From an uncultured Flavobacteriaceae bacterium (GTDB lineage: Bacteria; Bacteroidota; Bacteroidia; Flavobacteriales; Flavobacteriaceae), in the NCBI GenBank assembly GCA_905182575.1, contig CAJJCA010000005.1, positions 65,001-123,481 of the forward strand: a DNA stretch of 58,481 nucleotides. The letters run 5' to 3'. The notes under the pieces are model-generated. The model worked only from the letters and a program-made list of their open reading frames with translations, did no database searches and had not been told where the DNA came from. Positions 30,700-40,538 of this stretch are shown here, one piece after another (within the stretch, counting starts at the first letter, position 1; every line of letters starts with the position of its first letter). The position numbers and the translations under genes are program-made.

Positions 30700-31382
30700 C
30701 ACTTAAAAGATCATACGAAACCTTAGAATTCAGTAAGTCAGAATTAAATAAAGTAAAATGTGGTGCAAAGAAAGCCACCTATAACAAAAAGGAAATCTAT
30801 CAGATTTTAGACGCAACATAAATTTGTAATGTTGCATTTATATTCAGAGGAAGAGCTTTTGTCCAGCCTATTAATTATAGGAGAGATGGGGATTCGATAT
30901 ACCTCTACGGAGCCTTAAAAAACAGAATGACCAATGCTCTGATCGAATCAGGTGAAGCTTCACTTAGTGTAATGTTGCTAGATGCCATTAAACTAACAAG
31001 GTCAGCTTTCCATCATTCGGTTAATTATCGTTCCGTAACGGTTTTTGGAAAGGTGAGTGAATTAAAATCAGATGTTGAAAAGCTTAAAGGACTTAAAAGC
31101 ATTATAAATCATTTTGTTCCAAATCGATGGGAGTTTTGCCGAGCACCAAATAAAAATGAACTAAAGGCAATAAGGGTCATTGAAATCAAGATTGAAACAG
31201 CTGCCGCAAAAATAGCAAACGGGCCAATTGAAGATAAAGAATCTGATCTTAACTTAGACTTTTGGACTAGAGAAATACCTCACAAGACCTCATATTTTCG
31301 AACTATTTTTTAAAGTTAGTTTGTAAAAGAAATTGAGATTCCTGAACACATTATGGAGTTTTATAAAAACAAAAATGAATGA
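30700..31382 (+). pseudogene. pyridoxamine 5'-phosphate oxidase family flavoprotein, broken
   Basis: A split-barrel FMN-binding protein of the PNPOx-like group (the long form that resembles NimA-related proteins). It reads KATYNKKEIYQILDA, then an in-frame TAA at 30819-30821 in place of an expected hydrophobic residue, then ICNVAFIFRGRAFVQPINYR, GDSIYLYGA, and ARSAFHH-like TRSAFHHSVNYRSVTVFG. The end (EIEIPEHIMEFYKNKNE) is out of frame after 31313 and stops at 31382. No ATG is available upstream. A single T-to-A change (TTA to TAA) would explain the stop. This looks like real decay rather than a homopolymer error. Confidence 0.7.
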
Positions 31383-31448
31383 ATAGCTTACATAATTATT
31401 TAACATAACAACACCTAAAAAATCTATTAACTATCTTTGAAATAAAAA

Positions 31449-32100
31449 ATGAAAGAAATGACTTTATTGATCAGCCTATTTATTTTTAATGCTTGTAATT
31501 TAATTACTCCAAAACCCATTGATAACAAATCACAGTTATGGACTCCAACGTCAATTTCTCAAGACTTAAAAAGCCTATTTTGCTTCTGGTTGTTTTTGGT
31601 GCGTAGAAGCTATTTTTGAAAGTGTCGAAGGAGTACAAGAAGCCCATTCGGGTTATTCTGGTGGCAAAACAAAGAACCCCACTTATAACCAAATCGGATA
31701 CGGTAATACTGGACACGCAGAAGCGGTTGAAGTCATTTACGATCCAAAAGTGGTTAGTTTTAAAACACTAGTAGATGTGTTTTTTGGTTCTCATGATCCA
31801 ACAACGCTAAACAGACAAGGTCCCGATAGAGGTACTCAATATCGCTCAGTTGCTTTTTACCAAAATGACACTGAAAAAATTGCCATCGATAGTCATATTG
31901 TTAAATTGATTGAGGAAGAAGTCTATTCTAATAAGATTGTTACAGAAGTTACTCCTTTGGTGAAATTCTATTATGCTGAGGAATACCATCAAGATTATGA
32001 AAAAATAAATCCTGAGAATTCTTATGTAAGAAATGTTTCGATTCCTCGATTAAATCGATTTAAGGCAAAATATCCTCACTTATTAAAAAAGGCGCATTAA
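31449..32100 (+). CDS. msrA: peptide-methionine (S)-S-oxide reductase MsrA, frameshifted
   Basis: Repairs oxidised methionine in proteins. The N-terminus MKEMTLLISLFIFNAC looks like a lipoprotein signal, so the enzyme may be exported. After an extra A in the AAAAA run near 31573 the reading resumes as KAYFASGCFWCVEAIFESVE with the catalytic Cys in GCFWC. QAHSGYSGGK-like and QGPDRGTQYRS motifs follow, then AEEYHQDY. Total of ~215 residues. It converges with the PAP2 gene 9 bp away. Confidence 0.92.
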
Positions 32101-32109
32101 ATCTAGTTT

Positions 32110-32688
32110 TTAAAAATTCAGTATCCAACTCAAGGATTGGTTGTATTTATTCCATAGGAAATAAAAGAAATAACCCATTATCGTTCCAAAAGCAATCCCC
32201 GAAACCACATCAAGAGGGTAGTGTACCCCAATGTAAATTCGACTGTAAGCAATCAATCCCGCGAGGGAAATAAAAAAGAATGGAAGTCGCTTCTGAAAGC
32301 CAAACAATAGCTTTGAAAAAAAAACTGCTAAGGCAAACGAGTTAGAGGAATGCCCAGAAAAATATCCATAAAAACCTCCACAACCAGACTTAACAAGCCT
32401 TACCAACCCTTCTATTTCAGGTTCATGGCATGGTCTTAGTCTTTGAAAGGTGTTTTTGAACAAATTGGTACCTTGGTCTGTAAATAAAATCAATATTCCT
32501 AAAACAGCAAGAAGGGTAAGTAAAGACTTAAAATTTGTTTTACTTAAATAATAACAAGCGAAAAGTATGTAAACAACAAAGTTGGTTGCCTTATTCGTCA
32601 TTAACATCCAAAACCCGTCATAGGTTTGGATTCCCAATCCATTGAGGAATAAAAAAAGTTCTTGATCAAGTGCAATTAAACTGTCCAA
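32110..32688 (-). CDS. PAP2-family membrane phosphatase
   Basis: A 192-residue protein with five to six membrane helices and the three PAP2 motifs: KNTFQRLRPCHEPE (K-x6-RP), SGHSSNSFA (PSGH-type, catalytic His), and SRIYIGVHYPLDVVSG (SR-x5-H-x3-D). It probably dephosphorylates a lipid phosphate such as undecaprenyl pyrophosphate or phosphatidate on the outer face of the inner membrane. The exact substrate is not evident. It lies 3 bp before a small acidic ORF on the same strand. Confidence 0.92.
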   Translation of the reverse strand: MDSLIALDQELFLFLNGLGIQTYDGFWMLMTNKATNFVVYILFACYYLSKTNFKSLLTLLAVLGILILFTDQGTNLFKNTFQRLRPCHEPEIEGLVRLVKSGCGGFYGYFSGHSSNSFALAVFFSKLLFGFQKRLPFFFISLAGLIAYSRIYIGVHYPLDVVSGIAFGTIMGYFFYFLWNKYNQSLSWILNF

Positions 32689-32691
32689 AAG

Positions 32692-32916
32692 CTATTCGAA
32701 ATTTTCGATTTCTTGATCGTAATACTCAAGTGCCTGTTCAATCAAGTCAGAGGTATGCGTAGCCAACTCCTTTTCGTCTTCAGAATCAAATTCTTCAAAC
32801 CAGTGTACCTCATCGTTGGCAACGTTTAGTAGAAAACGAGGGAATTCTGTGTGTAGAATGAAAATTTCATCTTCGAGTTCCGAATTGTCAGCAATAAAAA
32901 ATTTAGGTAAATCCAT
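32692..32916 (-). CDS. small acidic hypothetical protein
   Basis: A 74-residue, strongly acidic protein (MDLPKFFIADNSELEDEIFI at its start, ending EYYDQEIENFE) with no signal or membrane segment. I do not recognise a domain. It fits snugly between the MATE gene (3 bp away) and the PAP2 gene (3 bp away) on the same strand, and its composition looks coding, so it is probably real and co-transcribed with both. Confidence 0.75.
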   Translation of the reverse strand: MDLPKFFIADNSELEDEIFILHTEFPRFLLNVANDEVHWFEEFDSEDEKELATHTSDLIEQALEYYDQEIENFE

Positions 32917-32919
32917 TGA

Positions 32920-34301
32920 TTAAATGTTCTGATTTAATATTAATTTTTTGGTAAGATACTGAAATCTCCAAATTAAAAGCGATGCGGACAATGTTAATCC
33001 AAAGAGAAGTCCTATCCAAATTCCTGATGCGCCCAAATCTGTTTTAATTCCAAGGTAGTAGGCAATCGGAAAACCAAACAAGCCATATGCCATAAAAATA
33101 AGCAAAGCGGGCAGATTGACATCTTGAAGCCCTCGTAATGCACCGAGGACAACTGCTTGTAAACCATCTGAAATTTGAAACAAGGCTGCAATAAGAAGTA
33201 AATTTGAGGCCAATTTGACAACGATAATTACATCATCATAAATTAAAGGGTTGTTACTGTCAAGGTAAAGCCAAGGGAGATATTCGTGAGTTGCAACAAA
33301 AAAAAGTGCAAACACTACATCCATAATAAATATTAAAAAGAAGGTTGAAATGGCAATTCTTCTCAATTCTAAAAAATTATTTTTCCCTTTTTGATTTCCT
33401 ACTCGAATCATTGCTGTAACTCCAACTCCCAGGGCAACCATAAAAGTCATGGAAGAAAGGTTGAGTGCGATTTGATTGGCGGCCTGTGGATTTTTACCTA
33501 ATATTCCTGACATCCAAACAGCAGAAGTGAAAAAAGTTACTTCAAAAAACATTTGTAAGGCAGAAGGGAAACCAAGAGAGATGATCCTCTTAAATAGATT
33601 TAACTGCGCTTTAACCTTATGAATTTTTTGAGTATTATATCTTAAATTTCTTATTTGTTCGAACATTTACACCCATAAATAAAAGCATTGCAAAACGTGC
33701 GATTAAGGATCCTATTGCGGCACCTTCTACTCCAAGTTCTGGAAAACCAAAGCCTCCAAAAATAAATCCATAATTAAGAATAACATTAATTACATTTCCC
33801 ATTAGGGTGGCATACATCGCCAAACGTGTTTGAAATAGACCTTCCGCAAATTGTCTGAAACCTTGAAACGCAACCAATGGAATTAGAGAAATTGCCACCC
33901 AAAACAAATAAGGATAAGCAAGTTCTACAACTTCTTCAGGTTGTCCCATTTGTCTTAGTAAGGGTTGAGAAAACAAAACAGCTATCGCTAAAAAGACACC
34001 CAAAAAAGTACACAGGATTTGTCTAGAGTAAAAATATTCCTGACTTTATTTGTTGCTTTAGTCCGTCTGCTTCAGCAATCATTGGAGTGATTGCTGTTGA
34101 GAATCCAATCCCAAGCGACATCGCTACGAAAAAGAAACTGTTGCCCAATGACACTGCTGCAAGTTCAGCAGTTCCCAGCTGCCCTACCATAATGTTATCA
34201 ATCAACTGGACAAGGGTGTGTCCAAGCATCCCAATGATAACTGGGTAAGCTAGTTTTAAATTGTATTTAAATTCTCGAGAGTAGTTGTTAAGTTTTACCA
34301 T
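32920..34301 (-). CDS. MATE-family efflux transporter, frameshifted
   Basis: A twelve-helix cation-coupled drug/metabolite exporter of the NorM type. Readable parts, in order: YSREFKYNLKLAYPVIIGML, QLIDNIMVGQLGTAELAAVS (typical MATE N-terminal helices), then SRQILCTFLGVF after a break near 34020, PYLFWVAISLIP, VINVILNYGFIFG, and after a second break near 33660 the C-terminal half with GFPSALQMFFEV. Total of ~460 residues, normal. The substrate cannot be deduced. It is upstream of the acidic ORF and the PAP2 gene. Confidence 0.9.
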
Positions 34302-34329
34302 TTAGGCTTTAAAGGGAATGAATAAGCTT

Positions 34330-35713
34330 TTATTCAAAGCCAAATTGATCTACAAGGTACACCAAAGCTGCCATGGTCGCACCTCCCAATTCTAATTCGC
34401 GTTTATTGATGGCGTCAAAGGTATCCATTTCGGAATGGTGATGATCAAAATATCTTTGCTAAGCGGGGCGTAAGCCTGCCAAAACAGTTTTGTCATTTTT
34501 TAAAGGAGCAACATCTGCAGCACTTCCTCCTTTTTTAAAATAATGAATTAAATAAGGTTCAAAATAATCTTTCCAAGTGAGGATTTTATTAAAGTATTCA
34601 TCATTACAATCAAAACTAAATCCTCTTGGAGAAAATCCTCCTGCGTCCGATTCAAGCGCTAAGACATGTTCCTCTTTTAGTTTTTCAGTTCGTTTCTGCA
34701 TATTTTTTTGCACCACGAGTTCCATTTTCTTCATTCATAAAAAGCACCACGCGAAGGGTGTTTTTCGGTCTGAATTTTAATGATTTAAATATGTTTAAAA
34801 CCTCCATAGATTGAACCACACCAGCACCGTCATCATGAGCTCCATCTCCTAAATCCCAAGAATCTAAATGTCCTCCAACCAAAATAATTTTTTCCGGATT
34901 TTCGGAACCTTTTATTTCTCCGATTACATTATAAGATTTTACGTCTGGATAGTTTTTACAATTTTGTTTTAAAAAAAATCGAAGTTTTGGGTTTAAGGCA
35001 ATCATCGAACTCAAAAGTTGTGCGTCATTTGTACTGATGGCCGCTGCGGGAATGCGCCTTTTTAAAGACAAGTTTCCATAACTCATCACACCGGTGTGCG
35101 GATAATCGTCTAATCGTAAGTTCATTGATCTAACTAAAACTGCTGCAGCTCCATATTTTGCTGCCATTTCTGCATATCTGTAGCGCTGGTTGACACAACC
35201 AGAATAGGCTTGAAAAGTACTGATTAAATTCGCCTGCATGGGACGATTAAAAAAAACGATTTTCCCTTTAATTTTTTCCTTTCCTAATTCAGCCAATTCT
35301 TCAAAGCTTTTTACTTCTATCACGTTGGCGCGAATGCCTGAAGATGGGGTCGCAATGGAACCTCCCAATGCACAAATATTTACATTAATTGTGTTCCCCG
35401 GGCTTGACTCGATATTGGCATACTCATACGTACCACGAACCCACTTAGGAACCATAACAGGCTGTAACCAAACAGAATCCAAGCCCAAGCCTTCCAACTC
35501 TTCTTTAACCCACAATACAGCTCTTTCTGCGTTGAGAGAGCCTGATAATCTGCCTCCAATATCATTGGAAAGATGATCCAACCAATTGTAGCTTTTACTT
35601 TCAGTCAATGCAAAATCATAAATATTGCTTAACCGCTCTTCAATTTCGCTTTTGATTTGTCCGTATGAAAATAGACCAGACAAACAAATGATTAAAAAAA
35701 CTATATTTTTCAT
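34330..35713 (-). CDS. exported M28-family metallopeptidase, interrupted
   Basis: A zinc aminopeptidase/carboxypeptidase with a signal peptide (MKNIVFLIICLSGLFSYGQ), a PA-like insert, and the M28 catalytic domain. Metal and catalytic residues are visible in GGHLDSWDLGDGAHDDGAG (His, Asp, bridging Asp) and NEENGTRGA (catalytic Glu-Glu); later ESDAGGFSP and FDHHHSEMDTFD give the last ligands. A frameshift near 34700 follows KYAE. An in-frame TAG at 34459 follows GLRPA, then the same frame continues QRYFDHHHSE to the true end at 34330. Total of ~460 residues. It probably degrades peptides in the periplasm. Confidence 0.87.
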
Positions 35714-35724
35714 TATAGGTATTG

Positions 35725-36895
35725 TTAGTTTTGCTTGGAAGCAAATTGTTTTATATCATTTTCTGTAATGGGGTTTTCTCCCAAAATCATTAAACGTTCG
35801 ACTACGTTTCTTAATTCTCGAATGTTACCCGTCCAAGGATAATCCATCAACATTTTAACAGCATCCTTGGAAAAAGATTTCTCCTCAACACCTTGTTCTT
35901 TCGAGAGCGTATGTGTGAAATGCTCCACCAACAGTGGAATATCAGTTTTACGTTCGCTTAATAAGGGTACTTTAATTAGGATCACTGCCAAGCGGTGGTA
36001 TAGGTCTTCTCTAAACTTGCCTTCTGCAATTTCTTTACTGAGGTCTTTGTTTGTTGCTGAAATAATTCGTACATCAACTTTTATATCTTTTTCACCTCCC
36101 ACGCGTTGGATCTTACTTTCTTGGAGCGCCCTTAAAACTTTAGCTTGAGCAGCCAAACTCATGTCCGCAACTTCATCTAAGAAAACCGTACCCCCATCGG
36201 CGATTTCGAATTTACCTGCACGGTCTTTTACCGCAGAAGTAAAAGCACCCTTAACGTGGCCAAACAACTCACTTTCAATCAAATCTGAAGGAATTGCAGC
36301 ACAATTAACCTCAACAAAGGGGGCTCTATTTCTTGCGCTTTTTTGGTGTAACTGATGGGCCACCAATTCTTTACCCGTTCCATTTCCTCCTGTGATTAGG
36401 ACTCTGGCCTCAGTTGGAGCAACCTTTTCGATAAGGTTATGAATTTCATCGATCTCTTTTGATTCACCAATGATGGTGTACTTTTTTATGATTTTATTTT
36501 TAAGAATCTTATTTTCAGTAACCAATTCCTTGGTTTCAAGCGCATGCCTCACAGCATTAAGCAATCGATTTAAATCAGGTGGTTTTAAAATAAAATCATA
36601 AGCTCCTAATTTCATCGCTTCAACTGCAATGGCAACATTTCCATGACCCGTTAACAGAATAACCGGAACGAAAATTTCTTTTTCTTTAGCTTTTTTATAG
36701 AACATCAATGCCATCCATTTTAGGCATTTTAATATCACATAAAACCAAGTCAAATTCTTCCTTTAAAAGTCTATTAAGTCCTAATTTACCGTCCTCTTCT
36801 TCTGAAATTTGATAATCTTCGCTTTCCTCGCTAAGTATTCGAGTCAAGACCCTTCTAATGGGTTCTTCATCTTCAATTATTAGAATTTTTTTCAT
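35725..36895 (-). CDS. sigma-54-type AAA+ response regulator without DNA-binding domain, frameshifted
   Basis: The N-terminal receiver domain has acidic residues in IIEDEEP and phospho-acceptor D54 in LVLCDIKMPKMDG. A one-base loss near 36705 splits it. The AAA+ domain has GGNGTGKE (Walker A), GAFTSA instead of the usual GAFTGA loop that touches sigma-54, GGTVFLDEVADM (Walker B) and the arginine-finger region FREDLYHRL. The protein stops at FASKQN, just after the AAA+ lid, so there is no Fis-type helix-turn-helix. About 389 residues joined. It overlaps the upstream mscS stop by four bases (ATGA), so the two are coupled in translation. Confidence 0.88.
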
Positions 36896-37732
36896 TTTGA
36901 GGGCTCTGGATTATTTTTAAGCCATACTGTTCTTTGTGGGAAAGGTATTTCAATGTCTAATTCTTTGAGCTTATCAAATACTTGAAATCTAATGTCACTT
37001 TTAACCACATTGGCTTTAAAACTATTGTCTATTGAAAAAAACAAATCAAACATAAGTGCACTGTCCCCAAAGTCTTCAAACAAAACAAACGGTTCTGGTT
37101 TTTTAAGTACGTATGGATGAGCAGCAGCAACTGCCACAACCGCTTCCTTAAAAACATTAACATCAGATCCATAGGCAATTCCGATAGAAATAGATTCACG
37201 GGTGAGTGATCCATTTTCAGTCCAGTTGTAAAGAATTGAAGTTAAAAATTTATGATTGGGAATTATTAATACTTTATTGTCTCTTGTGACAGCTCTTGTG
37301 GTTCTTAATTTAATATTTTCAACCTTACCTACTTGACCATCAACCTGAATAATGTCTCCTACATGAACTGTTTGATCGGCCAATATAAAAACACCTGAAA
37401 TCACATCTTGAATAAGGGTTTGTAGCGCAAGACCAATACCTACCAAAAGTGCTGCTGACGCTGCAAATATTGCTGTAACATTGACCCCCACATTGTCAAG
37501 GGTAATCAAGATAACAATCAAGTAAACAGAATAGTTGAAAAATGAGAAAATACTTCTAAACTTAGCCTGAGCATCGCTTGAAAGTGTTTTAACTATGATT
37601 TTTTTAAATAGCTTAAGCAGAAAATAAGTGAGGATAAATACACCGATTATTATAAGCAAAGCCTTAGGAGTGAAAGGTTATTCCGCCGCCTAAATGGATT
37701 TGATAATTTAAAAAATCGATGATTTTTCTCAT
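36892..37732 (-). CDS. small-conductance mechanosensitive channel (MscS), frameshifted
   Basis: An MscS-type channel that releases solutes on osmotic downshock. The true start is ATG 37732 (MRKIIDFLNYQIHLGG); an extra T near 37670 shifts the frame before TPKALLIII. The pore helix is seen in AASAALLVGIGLALQTLIQD, and the beta domain in GDIIQVDGQVGKVENIKLRT and NHKFLTSILYNW. About 280 residues with three membrane segments. Its stop codon overlaps the response regulator start (ATGA). The coupling suggests osmotic or envelope stress, but this is inference. Confidence 0.92.
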
Positions 37733-37760
37733 GGTTTTAATTTAACACGAATATAAGACA

Positions 37761-37793
37761 AAAACAAAACCCATCCTTATTTCTAAGGATGGG
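37761..37793 (-). terminator. terminator after dnaJ, possibly bidirectional
   Basis: CCCATCCTTA (37770-37779) and TAAGGATGGG (37784-37793) form a perfect 10-bp stem with a 4-nt loop. T-rich sequence follows on the minus strand and a run of A precedes it, so it could work in both directions. A second hairpin, GGTGTT/AACACC with an A-rich loop, lies at 37803-37825, nearer dnaJ. Confidence 0.82.
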
Positions 37794-37874
37794 AAAAAAA
37801 ATGGTGTTAAAAAAAAAAGAACACCACTTAAATCTTGACTTTACGTCAGTTTGTTTTTCTAAGTTACTTAAATA

Positions 37875-38997
37875 TTAAGCAAACATTTCCTTTACCTTTT
37901 CAAAGAAAGATTTATCAGATTTTTCAGGGTTGGGTTTGAAGTTTTCATCTTCCAACATTTTTTGAAAAAACTGCTTCTGTTCTCTGCTTAAAACCCTAGG
38001 GGTCCACACATTGACATGGACCAGCAAATCGCCACTTCCATAACCATTAAGGTCTGGAACACCTTTCCCTCTTAATCTTAATGTTTTACCTGATTGGATT
38101 CCTGATTCTAACTTTATTCTGACCTTACCCTCTAATAAGGAAATATCTTTAGAAACTCCCAACGTAGCCTCTGAAATACTGATGTATAGATCGTGGTGTA
38201 GGTGATTTCCTTCACGAACAAATTTATCGTGAACTTTTTCTTCAATGAGCACCAAAAGATCCCCAGAGATTCCATTTCCTGCCGCTGCATTTCCTTTTCC
38301 AGAAACTTTGAGTTGCATTCCTTCTTCTACACCCGCAGGAATTTTAATAGAAACCGTTTCTTCGGTTTGAAGCATGCCATTGGCGTCAGTTCCAGGAGGA
38401 CGACTAGAAATTGACTGACCAGTTCCACCACACGCTGGGCAGGTTGAAGCGCTTTGCATTCTCCCCAAAATAGTATTGGTAACTCGCATTACCTGTCCAT
38501 TTCCTTTACAGGTGCTACAGGTAGTATAACTCACCCCTGGTGCTTGAACTTTTCGCTTTACTTTTATTTTCTTCTCTACCCCTTTAACAATTTCCTCCAA
38601 TGTTAATTGAACTCTAATTCTCAAATTACTTCCTTTGCCTCTTTGTTGTCTTCGACCGCCACCACTAAAACCACTAAAGCCACCCACCGCCAAAGGCACT
38701 TCCGAAAATATCTCCAAATTGACTGAAGATGTCATCCATGTTCATGCTCCCACCGCCACCGCCAAAGCCTCCGCCTTCAAAAGCTGCATGACCGTGTTGA
38801 TCGTACTGGGCTCTTTTCTGGGAATCACTAAGGATTTCATAAGCTTCTGCAGCCTTTTTGAAATTGGCTTCTGCTTCTTTGTCTCCAGGGTTCTTATCTG
38901 GGTGATATTGAATGGCTTTCTTGCGATAAGCTTTTTTTATCTCACCCTCTGATGCCCCCTTGGATATTCCTAATATTTCGTAAAAGTCTTGTTTCAT
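37875..38997 (-). CDS. dnaJ: molecular chaperone DnaJ, frameshifted
   Basis: The Hsp40 partner of DnaK. The J domain has YHPDKNPGD (HPD motif). A Gly/Phe-rich linker follows, where an extra G in GGG near 38692 shifts the frame. Only two CxxCxGxG zinc motifs are present ([16 protein letters not shown]). The places of the first and fourth motifs hold VQAPGVSY and RPPGTDANG, so only the second zinc centre can form. C-terminal beta domains and the dimer end are intact. About 373 residues. It is 6 bp downstream of grpE in one operon. Confidence 0.94.
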
Positions 38998-39003
38998 ATT
39001 GTT

Positions 39004-39540
39004 TTATTTTCCGACTACTACTTTCGGATACCTTATGATTTTTTCTCCTAGTTGGTAACCTTTTTCAACCACATCGATGATCTTCCCTTTTTGTGATTCT
39101 TCTGGTGCAGGAATCTGAGTTATTGCTTCGTGTATTTCAGCGTCAAAAACATCACCTATGTTTACCGTTGATATTTCCAAACCGCTGCTCTTCAAGATGC
39201 CATTTAATTTATTATTTATTAAAACAAAACCTTGGATTTCTTCTAATGTGTCTTGTTTTTCAAACTGAGATATTGCGCGCTCAAGGTCATCTAAAATTGG
39301 AAGTAATGAGGAAATAACCTCTTGACCTGCAGTTTTAAACAATTCAATTCTTTCTTTTGTTGTCCTTTTCTTAAAGTTTTCAAACTCAGCAAACAACCTC
39401 AAATACTTATCTTTTTCTTGTGACAGTGCATCATTCAATTCAACAAGAACTGTGTCCTCTTGTTTTTTTGAAGCCTTGCTCTTCGCTGGAGCCTTCTTTT
39501 TTGTTGCACTGGATTTGGTTTGCTTTTCAGCCATATTCAT
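39004..39540 (-). CDS. grpE: nucleotide exchange factor GrpE
   Basis: A 178-residue GrpE that releases ADP from DnaK. The N-terminal ~30 residues are Lys/Ala-rich and disordered (SATKKKAPAKSKASKK). A long coiled coil follows, including YLRLFAEFENFKKRTTKERI, the family signature. The C-terminal beta domain has HEAITQIPAPEE and VVEKGYQLGEKIIRYPKVVV. It leads the grpE-dnaJ operon. It is intact. Confidence 0.95.
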   Translation of the reverse strand: MNMAEKQTKSSATKKKAPAKSKASKKQEDTVLVELNDALSQEKDKYLRLFAEFENFKKRTTKERIELFKTAGQEVISSLLPILDDLERAISQFEKQDTLEEIQGFVLINNKLNGILKSSGLEISTVNIGDVFDAEIHEAITQIPAPEESQKGKIIDVVEKGYQLGEKIIRYPKVVVGK

Positions 39541-39594
39541 TTTTTAAATAAAGTTTTGCAAAAGTACTGCCATTTGATCGAAATTGTCAAAATG

Positions 39595-40515
39595 TCATCC
39601 TTTTTTATCGTAAAGTGCTTTCAGTGCCAATTTCAGATTATCATATTGAAACACAAATCCCTTTGCCAAAACTTTTTCAGCACTCACTTTTTGACTGTTT
39701 AAAACCAGAGAGGAACGGTCACCAAGCGCTAGTTTAGTCAGTAAAATTGGAAGATTGGGAAAAAAAATAGGTCGGCTTAAAGCTTGTCCTACGCTCGCAA
39801 TTAATTCATTTTGACTGACAGGATTTGGTGCTACGGCATTATACGTACCCTGCCAATTTTGTTTTGCAGCATTCAAAAGCATTTGTGACACATCATCAAT
39901 GTGGATCCAACTTTGCCATTGTTTTCCGGTTCCAAAAGCTGCTCCAATAAATAATTTTACGGGTAAGGCCAAGGTAGGTAAAACACCCCCTTTTTTAGAT
40001 AAAACTAATCCTATTCTAAATTTAGAAAAAGACTTGACGGAGGAGGAAAGCTCATTTAACGCAGCCTCCCATTTCACCACTACTTCTTGTAAAAAATTTT
40101 CAGGAGGTGCAATTTTCGTTTCTTCCCCATAAATCAATTCAAAATTATTGGGATAAATTCCAACAGCTGAAGCGGCAACAAAAGTCTTGATTGTATCTTC
40201 AGCAAATTCATTAATTCCTTTCTTAAGAAGATTAGTCGAATCAATTCTACTGTCTAAAATTTCACTTTTATTTTTTGCTGTCCACTTTTTAGAAATGCTT
40301 GCTCTAACTAAATGTATAATTGCATCAACACCTTCAAAGCATTTGGGATCAATATACTTGTCTTTAAGGTTCCAATAAAACCCATTAAGTGTTTTAGAGG
40401 TAGTGATTTTGTTTTTATTGGTCGTGAGAAAGTTAACTTCAATTTTTTCATTTAAGGCTTTTTTAACAATAGAAGATCCCACCAAGCCTGTTGCGCCCGT
40501 AATCAATAACTTCAT
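39595..40515 (-). CDS. TIGR01777-family SDR epimerase-like protein
   Basis: A 306-residue extended short-chain dehydrogenase of the YfcH/SULA type. The NAD(P)-binding motif GATGLVGSS is at residues 7-15. IIHLVRASISKKWTAKNK is a typical stretch, the active-site region lies near SAVGIYPN, and the C-terminal DUF1731 domain ends in SAEKVLAKGFVFQY. The substrate is unknown. It is intact and monocistronic. Confidence 0.92.
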   Translation of the reverse strand: MKLLITGATGLVGSSIVKKALNEKIEVNFLTTNKNKITTSKTLNGFYWNLKDKYIDPKCFEGVDAIIHLVRASISKKWTAKNKSEILDSRIDSTNLLKKGINEFAEDTIKTFVAASAVGIYPNNFELIYGEETKIAPPENFLQEVVVKWEAALNELSSSVKSFSKFRIGLVLSKKGGVLPTLALPVKLFIGAAFGTGKQWQSWIHIDDVSQMLLNAAKQNWQGTYNAVAPNPVSQNELIASVGQALSRPIFFPNLPILLTKLALGDRSSLVLNSQKVSAEKVLAKGFVFQYDNLKLALKALYDKKG

Positions 40516-40538
40516 TTATAATTTTTTATAAAAATACA

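Noticed and set aside
37029-37214. Small minus-strand ORF within mscS
   Set aside because: It is an out-of-frame shadow of the channel's C-terminal domain.
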